A stretch of DNA of 64,000 nucleotides from assembly GCA_021292105.1 (NCBI GenBank), contig CM037868.1:30598821-30662820 (forward strand), written 5' to 3'. Source of the stretch: Anadara kagoshimensis. Lineage: Eukaryota > Mollusca > Bivalvia > Arcoida > Arcidae. A program made the translations under genes and the position numbers. This document shows, piece after piece, positions 1 through 11,959 of the stretch (position 1 is the first letter of the stretch; each line of letters opens with the position of its first letter). The notes beneath the pieces are model-generated. The model searched no databases. It was not told where the DNA came from and worked only from the letters and a program-made list of their open reading frames with translations.

Positions 1-2269
1 ATTTCATTGTAATTGATGAAAGTACTGATACATACGTTACTTGTGTTAATTACATACGTTACCTATAGTAACGTATATATCATTTTTTGGAAAATGAATT
101 CCAGACTATGGATCAAGGGTAGACATACCATCATGGGTTTGATGGAAATGACAAGGTTTATTATCTATATAGTCAGATGTATTATTTCAAATTGAAATTT
201 TTGAATGGATTCTTGCCATCCAAAGAGGTCACCTTCGACTGTTTCACTTTTGCTTGAGAATTTTTATTTTAACAACAATCGATGTGGTTAAAACTTCACA
301 TGCACACTTCTATAATTTAAATCTAGAACTATACAAATTATAGTGGTCACTTGACGTGATTTAGGTGTATTTTCAAATGATGTTATCACGTATGTATCGG
401 TAACGTATGTATTTTTTTCAACTGTTACAATATGTGGTTTAAATAATAGGAACTTGTGCGGAATAAAGATGATATATTTTAAATATTATATCAAAGTACT
501 TCGTTTGACAATATATTAATTTTGACTTGGATAAAATATTTAACCATATGAATGACGTAACGTAAGTATTGATGAAAATAAAACCTTCCATTCAATTTTG
601 TGTCATGCTTGTTCAGGCCCAATAGCGACTGTTAAGTTGAAAATTTTATTGTTCCGTTAAGTATGCGTAAGATAAGCTTCAATTTGCCCACGTCAGTGGT
701 AAGTATGACATTAATATATGATAACCATGGAGACAGTTTTATATGTGGTAACGTTTGTATCCGACAGCTGGTAACACATCTTTATTTGGCACCAGATTTT
801 ACCAATAGCTTGCATTGTCATCAGAAACCAGTTTTAGATATGACAACAATGCAGCATTAACAAAAGCAATTCTTTAAATTTTTGATACTTTCCAAATATT
901 GAAGATTTGGCGATTTAAAACATAAAAACCTTACCCGGTAACAGTAACGTTTGTATCATTTTGAAGGTTTATGAGATTGGAAAATAATCAAATACATGGA
1001 TTAACTAGAAAACTGTGATTGATAATTGTAGATATAATGTGTAGTTTCTGTTGGTACATTTATTTTTTGGTCTTTTCCAAAGCCAATTCATTATACTGTA
1101 ATATAACACTATTTGGGCCTTATTACTGAGAATGGGTGAACAACGTAAAGTACATAACGTCACTATATGTTTACGTTGTAATTAACAGCTTTCTGTACAA
1201 ATACGCATTTTAATCGGAATCATTTCATTCCTGACAACTAATACAGTTCTGTGTATAACAACCGAAGGAGTCTGACAAAGTGCAGCATACAAATAATGAT
1301 GAACGTATATTGAATGTATTAAACTAACAATTCTAACGTCCTTGGAGACGGATTAATATAATGGTATTTAACCATTGTTTCCGAATCCATAGATATTTAT
1401 ATATATATTAATAATTATGTATGTTATTGTATAACAATATACTGAATAAAATATTGTTAACACTAAACTGACAATAAAATTTTATTCATGACATCTTTCC
1501 ATTCGTCCCTTAATAATGTCATGAAAAAGGTACTGTTGTCCATAGTAAGCAGGGATTTACAGTTATTTGTGAATGTGTGGGTCCAGGGCATGCAGGGTAA
1601 AAAGAAATAAGGGTCCAGACGTAAAATTCAAGGGTCCATGTTACAATGATTACATGATCCGACATTAGGAACATTTAAAGGTAACGAAAATTATAAATGA
1701 TAAACTGAAAACGGAAAGGGACCAGATAAATAAATGTAAAACCACGATGATGATGTATGAACGATTTTAATGTGCCCAAGTAGACTCACATACCTAATTT
1801 TAAAGAGTCCAAGGGACAAAGATGTGCGTACATAGGTAAAACTCTGAGTAAGTCCATCAGGTACAATTATACGGGGTAAACTATCTGCCATGTGCTACTT
1901 TTGAATTTTTATGAAATGATTCATTCAAAAGTAGCACATGAAAATTTACTTTTGAATATATTATTTCATAAAAATTCAAATATCTGATATGATCTCCTTC
2001 ACTAGGTACTAACATTTACCATATCGGAAAAATCAGAAATGAAATTTGTACAGAGAGGGGGAAAATGCAATGTCCAAACTTGGTCTTGAATCTGGGACCT
2101 GCCAAATACCACCGGTGTGTTCTACGAACTGAACTACTGTAATCTGTCACTTTCATCCCTTTCTTTTTCAATTTAACTATAGCTTACGAGGTTTTGCGTA
2201 TCCTGTGACCAAACTGTTAGTCCACCATTTCCCAAGTTCGATCGAGCCAGAAACATAACAGAAACTTGG

Positions 2270-2305
<36 letters not shown>

Positions 2306-2474
2306 GCGTGCGCAAATGGAACTTGATATGAATACAAGACACTATATACATCGAATATCGATTTAGAAACAACTTTATTATGAACTCCCGACTTTGGATG
2401 GACACTGTCTGTCAAATTAACAATATGGTCGTCAGTGTCGTTATTCGTATACTTCTGTTGGGAAATAACCTGTA
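1..2474. other. Gene-free left end
   Basis: No exon-like frame with splice borders was recognised on either strand. The motif taacgt-ttgtatc or its inverse recurs irregularly between 30 and 960 (for example ggtaacgtatgtat, ggtaacgtttgtat), an old degraded repeat. The foldback at 1889 and a CA run at 2275 are listed separately. Confidence 0.5.
1889..1940. repeat. Short foldback (catgtgctacttttgaat family)
   Basis: catgtgctacttttgaat and its inverse attcaaaagtagcacatg close a 52-base hairpin. A further half copy (acatgaaaatttacttttga) follows. In the gene-free left part. Confidence 0.75.
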
Positions 2475-2700
2475 CCCAGTTTCACAATCATTTTCCTTAA
2501 CTTAACTTAATTTAAATAATTTATGTAATCTCTTTTCGGTAATACTGAATATTTTTGTCAAAACTAAATGGTAATGTTTTTAATCTAAAAGTGATCTTAA
2601 TAATGACACCTCGAATTAATATATGTCTTAAAATTTAAGATATAATTTGCCAGATTTTAGTTAAAGAAAATTTTAGTTAAGGAATGATTGTAAAACCGAG
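2475..2700. mobile_element. MITE, CCCAGTTTCACAATC family, copy 1
   Basis: The ends cccagtttcacaatcattttcc and ggaatgattgtaaaaccgag are imperfect inverted repeats with AT-rich interior (atttttgtcaaaactaaatg, gtgatcttaataatgacacc). The same sequence recurs at 14171, 19635 and 63460. Confidence 0.72.
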
Positions 2701-2748
2701 GCCAGTAGCCTATCAACACGAACATTATATCTACGAATACATTTGTTA

Positions 2749-5700
2749 CGTAAGGCAGATCTTCTTCTGCATAAGGAAGTTGTCAGTGTGCTTGTCGAAG
2801 GTTGGTGGTTTTTCTCAGGTACTCCGGTAAACTATCGGTTAACACGTAAGGCAGATCCTGTTGTACATAAGGAAGTTGTCAGTGTGCTTGTCGAAGGTTG
2901 GTGGTTTTTCTCAGGTACTCCGGTAAACTATCGGTTAACACGTAAGGCAGATCCTGTTGTACATAAGGAAGTTTGTCAGTGTGCTTGTCGAAGGTTGGTG
3001 GTTTTTCTCAGGTACTCCGGTAAACTATCGGTTAACACGTAAGGCAGATCCTGTTGTACATAAGGAAGTTTGTCAGTGTGCTTGTCGAAGGTTGGTGGTT
3101 TTTCTCAGGTACTCCGGTAAACTATCGGTTAACACGTAAGGCAGATCCTGTTGTACATAAGGAAGTTGTCAGTGTGCTTGTCGAAGGTTGGTGGTTTTTC
3201 TCAGGTACTCCGGTAAACTATCGGTTAACACGTAAGGCAGATCCTGTTGTACATAAGGAAGTTGTCAGTGTGCTTGTCGAAGGTTGGTGGTTTTTCTCAG
3301 GTACTCCGGTAAACTATCGGTTAACACGTAAGGCAGATCCTGTTGTACATAAGGAAGTTTGTCAGTGTGCTTGTCGAAGGTTGGTGGTTTTTCTCAGGTA
3401 CTCCGGTAAACTATCGGTTAACACGTAAGGCAGATCCTGTTGTACATAAGGAAGTTTGTCAGTGTGCTTGTCGAAGGTTGGTGGTTTTTCTCAGGTACTC
3501 CGGTAAACTATCGGTTAACACGTAAGGCAGATCCTGTTGTACATAAGGAAGTTGTCAGTGTGCTTGTCGAAGGTTGGTGGTTTTTCTCAGGTACTCCGGT
3601 AAACTATCGGTTAACACGTAAGGCAGATCCTGTTGTACATAAGGAAGTTGTCAGTGTGCTTGTCGAAGGTTGGTGGTTTTTCTCAGGTACTCCGGTAAAC
3701 TATCGGTTAACACGTAAGGCAGATCCTGTTGTACATAAGGAAGTTTGTCAGTGTGCTTGTCGAAGGTTGGTGGTTTTTCTCAGGTACTCCGGTAAACTAT
3801 CGGTTAACACGTAAGGCAGATCCTGTTGTACATAAGGAAGTTGTCAGTGTGCTTGTCGAAGGTTGGTGGTTTTTCTCAGGTACTCCGGTAAACTATCGGT
3901 TAACACGTAAGGCAGATCCTGTTGTACATAAGGAAGTTGTCAGTGTGCTTGTCGAAGGTTGGTGGTTTTTCTCAGGTACTCCGGTAAACTATCGGTTAAC
4001 ACGTAAGGCAGATCCTGTTGTACATAAGGAAGTTGTCAGTGTGCTTGTCGAAGGTTGGTGGTTTTTCTCAGGTACTCCGGTAAACTATCGGTTAACACGT
4101 AAGGCAGATCCTGTTGTACATAAGGAAGTTGTCAGTGTGCTTGTCGAAGGTTGGTGGTTTTTCTCAGGTACTCCGGTAAACTATCGGTTAACACGTAAGG
4201 CAGATCCTGTTGTACATAAGGAAGTTTGTCAGTGTGCTTGTCGAAGGTTGGTGGTTTTTCTCAGGTACTCCGGTAAACTATCGGTTAACACGTAAGGCAG
4301 ATCCTGTTGTACATAAGGAAGTTGTCAGTGTGCTTGTCGAAGGTTGGTGGTTTTTCTCAGGTACTCCGGTAAACTATCGGTTAACACGTAAGGCAGATCC
4401 TGTTGTACATAAGGAAGTTGTCAGTGTGCTTGTCGAAGGTTGGTGGTTTTTCTCAGGTACTCCGGTAAACTATCGGTTAACACGTAAGGCAGATCCTGTT
4501 GTACATAAGGAAGTTTGTCAGTGTGCTTGTCGAAGGTTGGTGGTTTTTCTCAGGTACTCCGGTAAACTATCGGTTAACACGTAAGGCAGATCCTGTTGTA
4601 CATAAGGAAGTTGTCAGTGTGCTTGTCGAAGGTTGGTGGTTTTTCTCAGGTACTCCGGTAAACTATCGGTTAACACGTAAGGCAGATCCTGTTGTACATA
4701 AGGAAGTTGTCAGTGTGCTTGTCGAAGGTTGGTGGTTTTTCTCAGGTACTCCGGTAAACTATCGGTTAACACGTAAGGCAGATCCTGTTGTACATAAGGA
4801 AGTTGTCAGTGTGCTTGTCGAAGGTTGGTGGTTTTTCTCAGGTACTCCGGTAAACTATCGGTTAACACGTAAGGCAGATCCTGTTGTACATAAGGAAGTT
4901 TGTCAGTGTGCTTGTCGAAGGTTGGTGGTTTTTCTCAGGTACTCCGGTAAACTATCGGTTAACACGTAAGGCAGATCCTGTTGTACATAAGGAAGTTGTC
5001 AGTGTGCTTGTCGAAGGTTGGTGGTTTTTCTCAGGTACTCCGGTAAACTATCGGTTAACACGTAAGGCAGATCCTGTTGTACATAAGGAAGTTGTCAGTG
5101 TGCTTGTCGAAGGTTGGTGGTTTTTCTCAGGTACTCCGGTAAACTATCGGTTAACACGTAAGGCAGATCCTGTTGTACATAAGGAAGTTGTCAGTGTGCT
5201 TGTCGAAGGTTGGTGGTTTTTCTCAGGTACTCCGGTAAACTATCGGTTAACACGTAAGGCAGATCCTGTTGTACATAAGGAAGTTGTCAGTGTGCTTGTC
5301 GAAGGTTGGTGGTTTTTCTCAGGTACTCCGGTAAACTATCGGTTAACACGTAAGGCAGATCCTGTTGTACATAAGGAAGTTGTCAGTGTGCTTGTCGAAG
5401 GTTGGTGGTTTTTCTCAGGTACTCCGGTAAACTATCGGTTAACACGTAAGGCAGATCCTGTTGTACATAAGGAAGTTGTCAGTGTGCTTGTCGAAGGTTG
5501 GTGGTTTTTCTCAGGTACTCCGGTAAACTATCGGTTAACACGTAAGGCAGATCCTGTTGTACATAAGGAAGTTTGTCAGTGTGCTTGTCGAAGGTTGGTG
5601 GTTTTTCTCAGGTACTCCGGTAAACTATCGGTTAACACGTAAGGCAGATCCTGTTGTACATAAGGAAGTTGTCAGTGTGCTTGTCGAAGGTTGGTGGTTT

Positions 5701-6330
5701 TTCTCAGGTACTCCGGTAAACTATCGGTTAACACGTAAGGCAGATCCTGTTGTACATAAGGAAGTTGTCAGTGTGCTTGTCGAAGGTTGGTGGTTTTTCT
5801 CAGGTACTCCGGTAAACTATCGGTTAACACGTAAGGCAGATCCTGTTGTACATAAGGAAGTTGTCAGTGTGCTTGTCGAAGGTTGGTGGTTTTTCTCAGG
5901 TACTCCGGTAAACTATCGGTTAACACGTAAGGCAGATCCTGTTGTACATAAGGAAGTTTGTCAGTGTGCTTGTCGAAGGTTGGTGGTTTTTCTCAGGTAC
6001 TCCGGTAAACTATCGGTTAACACGTAAGGCAGATCCTGTTGTACATAAGGAAGTTTGTCAGTGTGCTTGTCGAAGGTTGGTGGTTTTTCTCAGGTACTCC
6101 GGTAAACTATCGGTTAACACGTAAGGCAGATCCTGTTGTACATAAGGAAGTTTGTCAGTGTGCTTGTCGAAGGTTGGTGGTTTTTCTCAGGTACTCCGGT
6201 AAACTATCGGTTAACACGTAAGGCAGATCCTGTTGTACATAAGGAAGTTGTCAGTGTGCTTGTCGAAGGTTGGTGGTTTTTCTCAGGTACTCCGGTAAAC
6301 TATCGGTTAACACGTAAGGCAAAACTTGGT
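2749..6330. repeat. 96/97-bp satellite array, about 37 copies
   Basis: Copies contain cgtaaggcagatcctg, ttgtacataaggaag, gtgcttgtcgaagg and tactccggtaaactatcgg. After the slightly different first unit they look essentially identical, differing only in GTTGTC (96 bp) or GTTTGTC (97 bp). The longer form occurs at 2957, 3054, 3343, 3440, 3729, 4210, 4499, 4884, 5557, 5942, 6039 and 6136. Because 96 is a multiple of three the array gives apparent ORFs of up to 252 residues; these are not genes. A divergent unit follows to about 6410. Confidence 0.97.
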
Positions 6331-6644
6331 GTAAATAAGTTTGTCAGCTAGTGTGCTTGTAGAAGGTCGGTGGGTTTTTTCAGGCACCCCGGTTTACTAT
6401 TTGTTAGATACGAGTGATTTAATCCCTTAACCTTCAGTTTTCAGTTAACATAGAGGGAAATTATCTTTATTTACACAAATATTTTACGACTTTTTGTCTT
6501 AAACCAACTCCTATTTAATGTCAAAGCATAACATAACTTTTTGTTTTTAAAAATTTCGTAAGATAACTGACAAGTCATATGTATCTTCACATATAGTAGC
6601 CGGGCTTGATTCGTATTTGTTTAGGTCCATGGGTTTGAGTTGAG

Positions 6645-6790
6645 TTGAGTTATGGTGTTTAACGTCCCAGTCAAGAATATTTCACTTATATCGAGACGTC
6701 GCAAGCTATAGGCGAAAGTGCAGGGATTTCGACCGAGCGTTGCGCTGATGGCATTATACAGCAGAGTTCTTTAGCGTGCCAAGCCCAACG
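6645..6790 (-). mobile_element. SINE fragment (3' domain)
   Basis: gagttgagttatggtgttta, cgtcccagtcaagaatattt, cgcaagctataggcgaaag and ttgcgctgatggcattatac match the SINE 3' half in inverse orientation. A shorter second piece (agtcaagtgtttttcactta) is found near 6850. Confidence 0.7.
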
Positions 6791-6799
6791 TATTTTATC

Positions 6800-7103
6800 C
6801 GTATGACCAAGTTGTTAAAATTATAATGTAGTAATGCATTATATCCAAGTCAAGTGTTTTTCACTTATATCGAGGCGGCCAGCTAAGGGAAGATTTTTAC
6901 AGATGTTTAGCATCATTGATACGGGAACTGATGTTCAGAACCTACAAATGAACTAATTTTAGTTACAAGAAATCTGTTTCACAATACACAGAATAAACGT
7001 TTTCTTTTTTATTAGTTGATCATGTCTATTACTAATATATATATCTATAACTTTATTTTTTAAAATTTTAAATGTATATTATCTGCGTTTCTATGGTGAC
7101 ACA

Positions 7104-7138
<35 letters not shown>

Positions 7139-7845
7139 TTCTTATAGTAATGTGCCCCCCCCCCCCCCCCCCCCGAGTGTGTGCAGTACTAGTATCACAA
7201 AGCGCGGTGTATATCATGGTGTGTTAGTGTCTTTTAATCAAGGTTTACTTTAATTTACCGTACGTATATCTCTGTGTTAAGCTGATTTCACATGTAACAT
7301 AGGTAAATCGTACATGACTTCCGACTAGAACTGTGTTCACCATTCATTAAAATAATTTGTCGTAGTGAAGAGTTATGTGGAATGTCATAACAAAGAATAT
7401 TTGAACTGTTTTTTGTATTTTATCTAATAATTTAATAAGTCAAAATAAACATGTAAAGAAACTAATAAACACAAAAATAAAACAAATATTTATCTTTATA
7501 TCAGAATAAAACATGAAATATAAAATGCATCCACAAAGTTGATATTAAAAGAATTACTAAATGACACCACAATGAAGTGATTTCAGAGACCCTTATAATA
7601 CAACATCACTCAATGTTAATCAGTTCTTTTTCCCGTACTGTTCCCGAACAGTGTAAGATGTCGGAGTAGTCTCCGATATCAAACGGGAAGGTGGCTCATT
7701 ATATCCGTGATGGATGTTTTGACCACTCGCCCTTTCGGGGGCGCTCTCTCAATTCTTATACTATTTCTGACTTTTTACTTTTCTGATTTCTGTCTTGCAT
7801 TGTACAGTTGGTGTTCTATTGCTTCCAATAGCCATCATCTGCCCC
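6800..7845. other. Gene-free stretch with simple repeats
   Basis: Holds (GT)n at 7107-7138 and a 20-base C run at 7155-7174. The short frame at 7707-7901 has no splice or domain signal. Nothing else recognised. Confidence 0.5.
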
Positions 7846-8190
7846 TGGACTACTCTTGTCAAGTGGTTCAGGGTTCAACTCCCTGGGCTACAGTTGCCTA
7901 GTGGTTAAGGCATTGGCCTTTCATCACGGGGCGTCTTCAGGGTTCAACTCCTTGGGCTACGGTTGCCTAGTGGTTAAAGCACTGGCCTTTTATCACGGGG
8001 CGTCTGTGGTTCAGGGTTCAACTCCTTGGGCTACGGTTTCCTAGTGGTTAAGGCATTGGCCTTTTATCCCATGACGTATGTGGTTTAAGGTTTAACTCTC
8101 CTGCACTACTGTTGCCTAGTGGTTATAGGATAAGCATTTTTCACAGGGCCTCTGTGATTCAGGGTCAAACTCCTCCTGGGCTACGTTTGC
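7846..8190 (+). repeat. Tandem of tRNA-like units, about 70-75 bp
   Basis: Four to five units each hold ttgcctagtggttaaggc (A-box-like) and, about 40 bases later, ggttcaactcc (B-box-like). The spacing matches an internal RNA polymerase III promoter. The units cannot fold into a full tRNA cloverleaf that I can see and they differ from one another, so I call them tRNA-derived repeats. Confidence 0.6.
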
Positions 8191-8774
8191 CTATTTTAAA
8201 ACTGAGAGATGGACTGCAGACTATGTATGTCGCAGATTTCTGTCAGAAGTAGAGAATGTTGTCGGTACTCTATCCACTGTGAGCACCCCACGTCAGTTCC
8301 CTGGTGGAAATTCGCGTGTCAGTTTTAAAGTTTGAAAACTAGATTGAAAGCAATTCGAGCATGGATTAGAATCTTTGTTTTTGATACAAGAATGTATGAA
8401 CATGACGTCAGAGTTGTTGGTTGCACATGCATGTACGTATTTAAAATTGTCCTTTTCGTTGTTAATTTCTGATTATTTACGTTTCCTGGATGCGGAACTA
8501 TGCATTGAGATTTGATTTCATTAAAAAAACCAAAACGTACAAACATGTTGAGTGAAAGAATAGCGAACGCGGACAAAGTATTCATTTCAAATGCGCGCCA
8601 TGTCTAAAATTATTGCAGTGAAAAATCCTGAATCTTTCGATGCCATGTTTCAACTTATATAACGTTAATAACAATAAAACGGAAACGCGTTCTGTAAGTT
8701 CCGTTATGTGAACTTACCATTTCCTGGTACAAGAATAATATATTGATCTCTGCTGGTGAATGGTAGATGACAAA

Positions 8775-8885
8775 ATTATTCTCACAGGAAGATTCGAACC
8801 TAGGCGATGAGAAGCGCTGTGATCCGTAAGCCCGAGGTGTAGACTACTTGGCCATCAAGACTCTGCATTAGACCACCCAACCACT
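8775..8885 (-). repeat. tRNA-like remnant
   Basis: On the minus strand, GATGGCCAAGTAGTCTA (A-box-like) is followed by GGTTCGAATCTTCC (B-box-like). No discriminator or full acceptor stem is seen. Probably the head of a tRNA-derived SINE. Confidence 0.45.
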
Positions 8886-9284
8886 TATATCCTAAATTAG
8901 AAAACAGATTTTTACCTTGTCCATTAGGGTTTATAACGTATATACTGGGAATATAATTACGCATGTAGTAATGTTGTTTTCATAAAAAACGATGTTTTTA
9001 TATCTTAAATAGGGTCTCATAAGTCTTTTATAGACTGCATGACATAATTATATTTTTATAGACTGTATGACATAATTTATTTTAAATGTACTGTATTGTT
9101 TTATGACATGTAGCATTCAAATTAATATCACAACTAGATGTGCCGGGTATTTTCAGAATGTTTTACAAATCTGCCGAACTTGCATAAAGTTAAGTGAAAA
9201 ATGCAAATCCAATTCAAACTATTGTAAATTATCAAAATAGACATGTTGCTGTTACATTAGACATTGCAGGGACATTTTATTTCT

Positions 9285-9845
9285 ATTTTGTAGCTAGCTA
9301 AACAGAAGGTGCTTACCCTTTCGGAGCACCCGGTCTCGCTTCCCTGGTGGAAGTTCACGTGTCTTACCAAACTTGTCAGTTCCAAAGTGTTTACTTTGTT
9401 TCTGGATTGTGAGTCGGACATGGATTATTTCTTTCATTCTCAATTTTGATTACACACGTGGCGGTTGTAGCTAGCTAAACAGGAGGTGCTTACCCTTCCG
9501 GAGCACCCGGCCTCACTTCCATGTGTAAAGTTTAACTTAATTTGTCAGTTTCAAGTTTTTACATGTTCTTTGATTTCGGATTGTTGTTTCGGCATGTATT
9601 AGAACGTTTGTTTTTGACGTCTCATAGTTCCATGTTCCTTTCACACAATTCTGATTACACACGTGGCGGGTGTAGCTAGCTAAACAGGAGGTGCTTATCC
9701 TTCCGGAGCACCCGGCCTCACTTCCCTGGTGGAAGTTCACGTGTATAACCTAACTTCAGTCAGATCCAAGTTTTTACTTTGCTTCTGGATTGTGGTTTGG
9801 GCAAGTATTAGAACTTTTGTTTTTGATTAGTCTAATATAGGGTAT
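9285..9845. repeat. Three successive copies of a tagctagcta-type repeat
   Basis: ggtgtagctagctaaacagg, aggtgcttacccttccggag, cacccggcctcacttccctgg and gtggaagttcacgtg recur with steps of about 180-200 bases. Single copies, in both directions, are at 14470-14720, 26040-26160, 30230-30310, 32700-32890, 40650-41060, 44320-44540, 48880-49010, 50350-50450, 52950-53100 and 62850-63000. A high-copy dispersed family, no ORF. Confidence 0.75.
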
Positions 9846-10257
9846 TTTATAATTTATAGGTGGAGTTCGGAAAATGTTGGACCAGATGACAAAGTAGAAA
9901 GGAGTATCAACAACGCCATTTCCATAGAATAAAACTTTTGTTATGCTTCATTTCAAATGAGATATTTTATTTAACTTATAACTATCACTTTTATTTTAAT
10001 CAAATAATATAAAACAACTATAATTACACCTTTTCAAAGTTTTTTTTTTTTATATTTTGTGTATAATTTTTGTAATGGGTTTCGTCGCTCTACCACGTGA
10101 TCAACACACCTTATCGTCAAGTTTTGTGCGGGATGATTTGGACAATTTTAAAAGTTGTCCATTCCAGCAGTAATGTAGTCTTACTAGAAATATGAACTGA
10201 TATGATTCTACATGCAATAGAAAGGAGATGAATGTTCCGAACAAACACGGCGTATCA

Positions 10258-10821
10258 CACTAGAAGGGGGTTTTACCGGAATAATTGCGAAAATCCGGAA
10301 TAATCAGACCAAATCCGGAATAATCAAGCAAAATCCGGAATAATTGGACTATTTTGTTACGGTAAGTTTTCCGTAATCTAAAAATTACGGTAAGTGTCTG
10401 ATTATTCCGGAAAATGACTGATTATTACGGAAAAAGTCTAATTATTCCGGCAAATGTCCAATTATTACGGGAAATTTTCATAAAAATAATATTTTTTAAA
10501 ATATTTTACCGTAATAATTGGACATTTGCCGGAATAATTAGATTTTTACCGTAATAATCAGTCTTTTACCGGAATAATCAGACAAGTTACCGTAATAATC
10601 AGACACTTGCCGGAATTTTTAGAATCCGTAAAATTTACCGTAAAAATATTCTTATTATTCCGGATTTTGACCAATTATTCCGGATTTTGTCCGATTATTT
10701 CGGATTTGGTCTAAAAAATTCCGGAATTGATCTAAATATTCCGGATTTTCTCAAAGATTACGGAAAGTGTCTTACTATTCCGGAATTTCGCGAATTATTC
10801 CGGTAAAACCCCCTTCTAGTG
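10258..10821. mobile_element. CACTA-type foldback element made of ccggaataat motifs
   Basis: Both ends are inverted copies of CACTAGAAGGGGGTTTTACC and are bordered by TCA on each side (10255-10257 and 10822-10824), a 3-bp target duplication. CACTA ends with 3-bp duplications are the mark of the CACTA/EnSpm superfamily. The interior is a large palindrome of short ccggaataat / attattccgg repeats around an AT-rich centre near 10490. There is no ORF, so it is non-autonomous. Confidence 0.82.
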
Positions 10822-10899
10822 TCACGTGGTACAGCGGGGACCCCACCCCCCCTCCCATTTTTCTTTTGTTTGGTTAATAGAATTTCTAAATGTTGATGT

Positions 10900-11340
10900 A
10901 TTCATCTGCTGATTTTGAATTTTTATTAAAATCAGCACATGACGTTATTTAAAATCAAAATCAACACATGAAAGTATTTTAATAAAAATTCAAGATCAGC
11001 ACAGTCATGCCATTATTTTAATAAAAATTCAAATTCAGCACATGACGGTATTTTAATAAACATTCAAAATCAGCACATGACAGTATTTTGATAAACATTA
11101 AAAATCAGCACATGACAGTATTTTAATAAAAATTCAAATCAGCACATGACAATATTTTGATAAAAATTTAAAATCAGCAAAATAATGACAGTATTTTAAT
11201 AAAAATTCAAAATCAGCAGATGGCAGTATTTTAATAAAAATTCAAAATCAGCACGTGCCATTATTTTAATGAAAATTCAAAATCAGCACATGACAGTATT
11301 TTAATAAAGATTCAAAATCAGCACATGCCAATGTATTCAA
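10900..11340. repeat. Tandem array of about 37-bp units
   Basis: About 11 units of aaaatcagcacatgacagta followed by ttttaataaaaattc, with length changes. The first unit is in inverse orientation (gctgattttgaatttttatt). The motif resembles the foldbacks at 1889 and 41594, so the array may be an expansion of such an element. Confidence 0.88.
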
Positions 11341-11959
11341 ACTCCAGGTCCTTAATCGTTACGTTTATACTTATAGAATATATTTAATATATTTAACAAA
11401 AATCACCAATTTACACAATAAGTCATTAATAAATATTATTTTACCTACTAATGGGAATATTGTGTTTTGTCATTATTTAAAACACAATGGTAGCCTAGTT
11501 GGTAGAGTGTCTGGTCCATGGGACTAGAACATCAAGATATTTTAAAATGTGGATACCCCCGAATCATGATGTCCTCGGATTAACTAATTAACACAATATA
11601 AAACTTTAATTTTATTCAATCAAAATTTTTTAATCAAATATTCAAATAACAATACAGAAAGCAATATAAAAAACTTTGAAAACCGGCAAATTTTTCAACA
11701 GCAAAGTGGAGTTTTGTCAGATTTAACGCATAAATTACAACCTTAACTTAAACGCAAATATCGATAGTCTTTTTCGTAACTTCAAATTAACATTTACGAC
11801 TAAACCCGAATACAAATGTTATAAGCCTGAAGCGATCATCAATATGAGAATATCATAAAAATTAACGAAATTATTAAGATATGAAGTTTTAAATTTAAGT
11901 TTAGGAAAATCTTAGTTAAGAAATAATGGTAAAACTATAATATATGGTCAAGTTCCTGT

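Noticed and set aside
2749-6330. Possible CRISPR-like array
   Set aside because: Direct tandem repeats without spacers, in a eukaryotic sequence.
2743-6351. Long overlapping open frames (up to 252 residues) with repeats of VVSVLVEGWWFFSGTP
   Set aside because: They are translations of the 96/97-bp satellite; each 97-bp unit shifts the frame, there are no splice or start signals, and the DNA is conserved equally at all codon positions.
11480-11540. Apparent tRNA gene (tggtagcctagttggtaga)
   Set aside because: No B box or acceptor stem at the right distance; probably a SINE head remnant.
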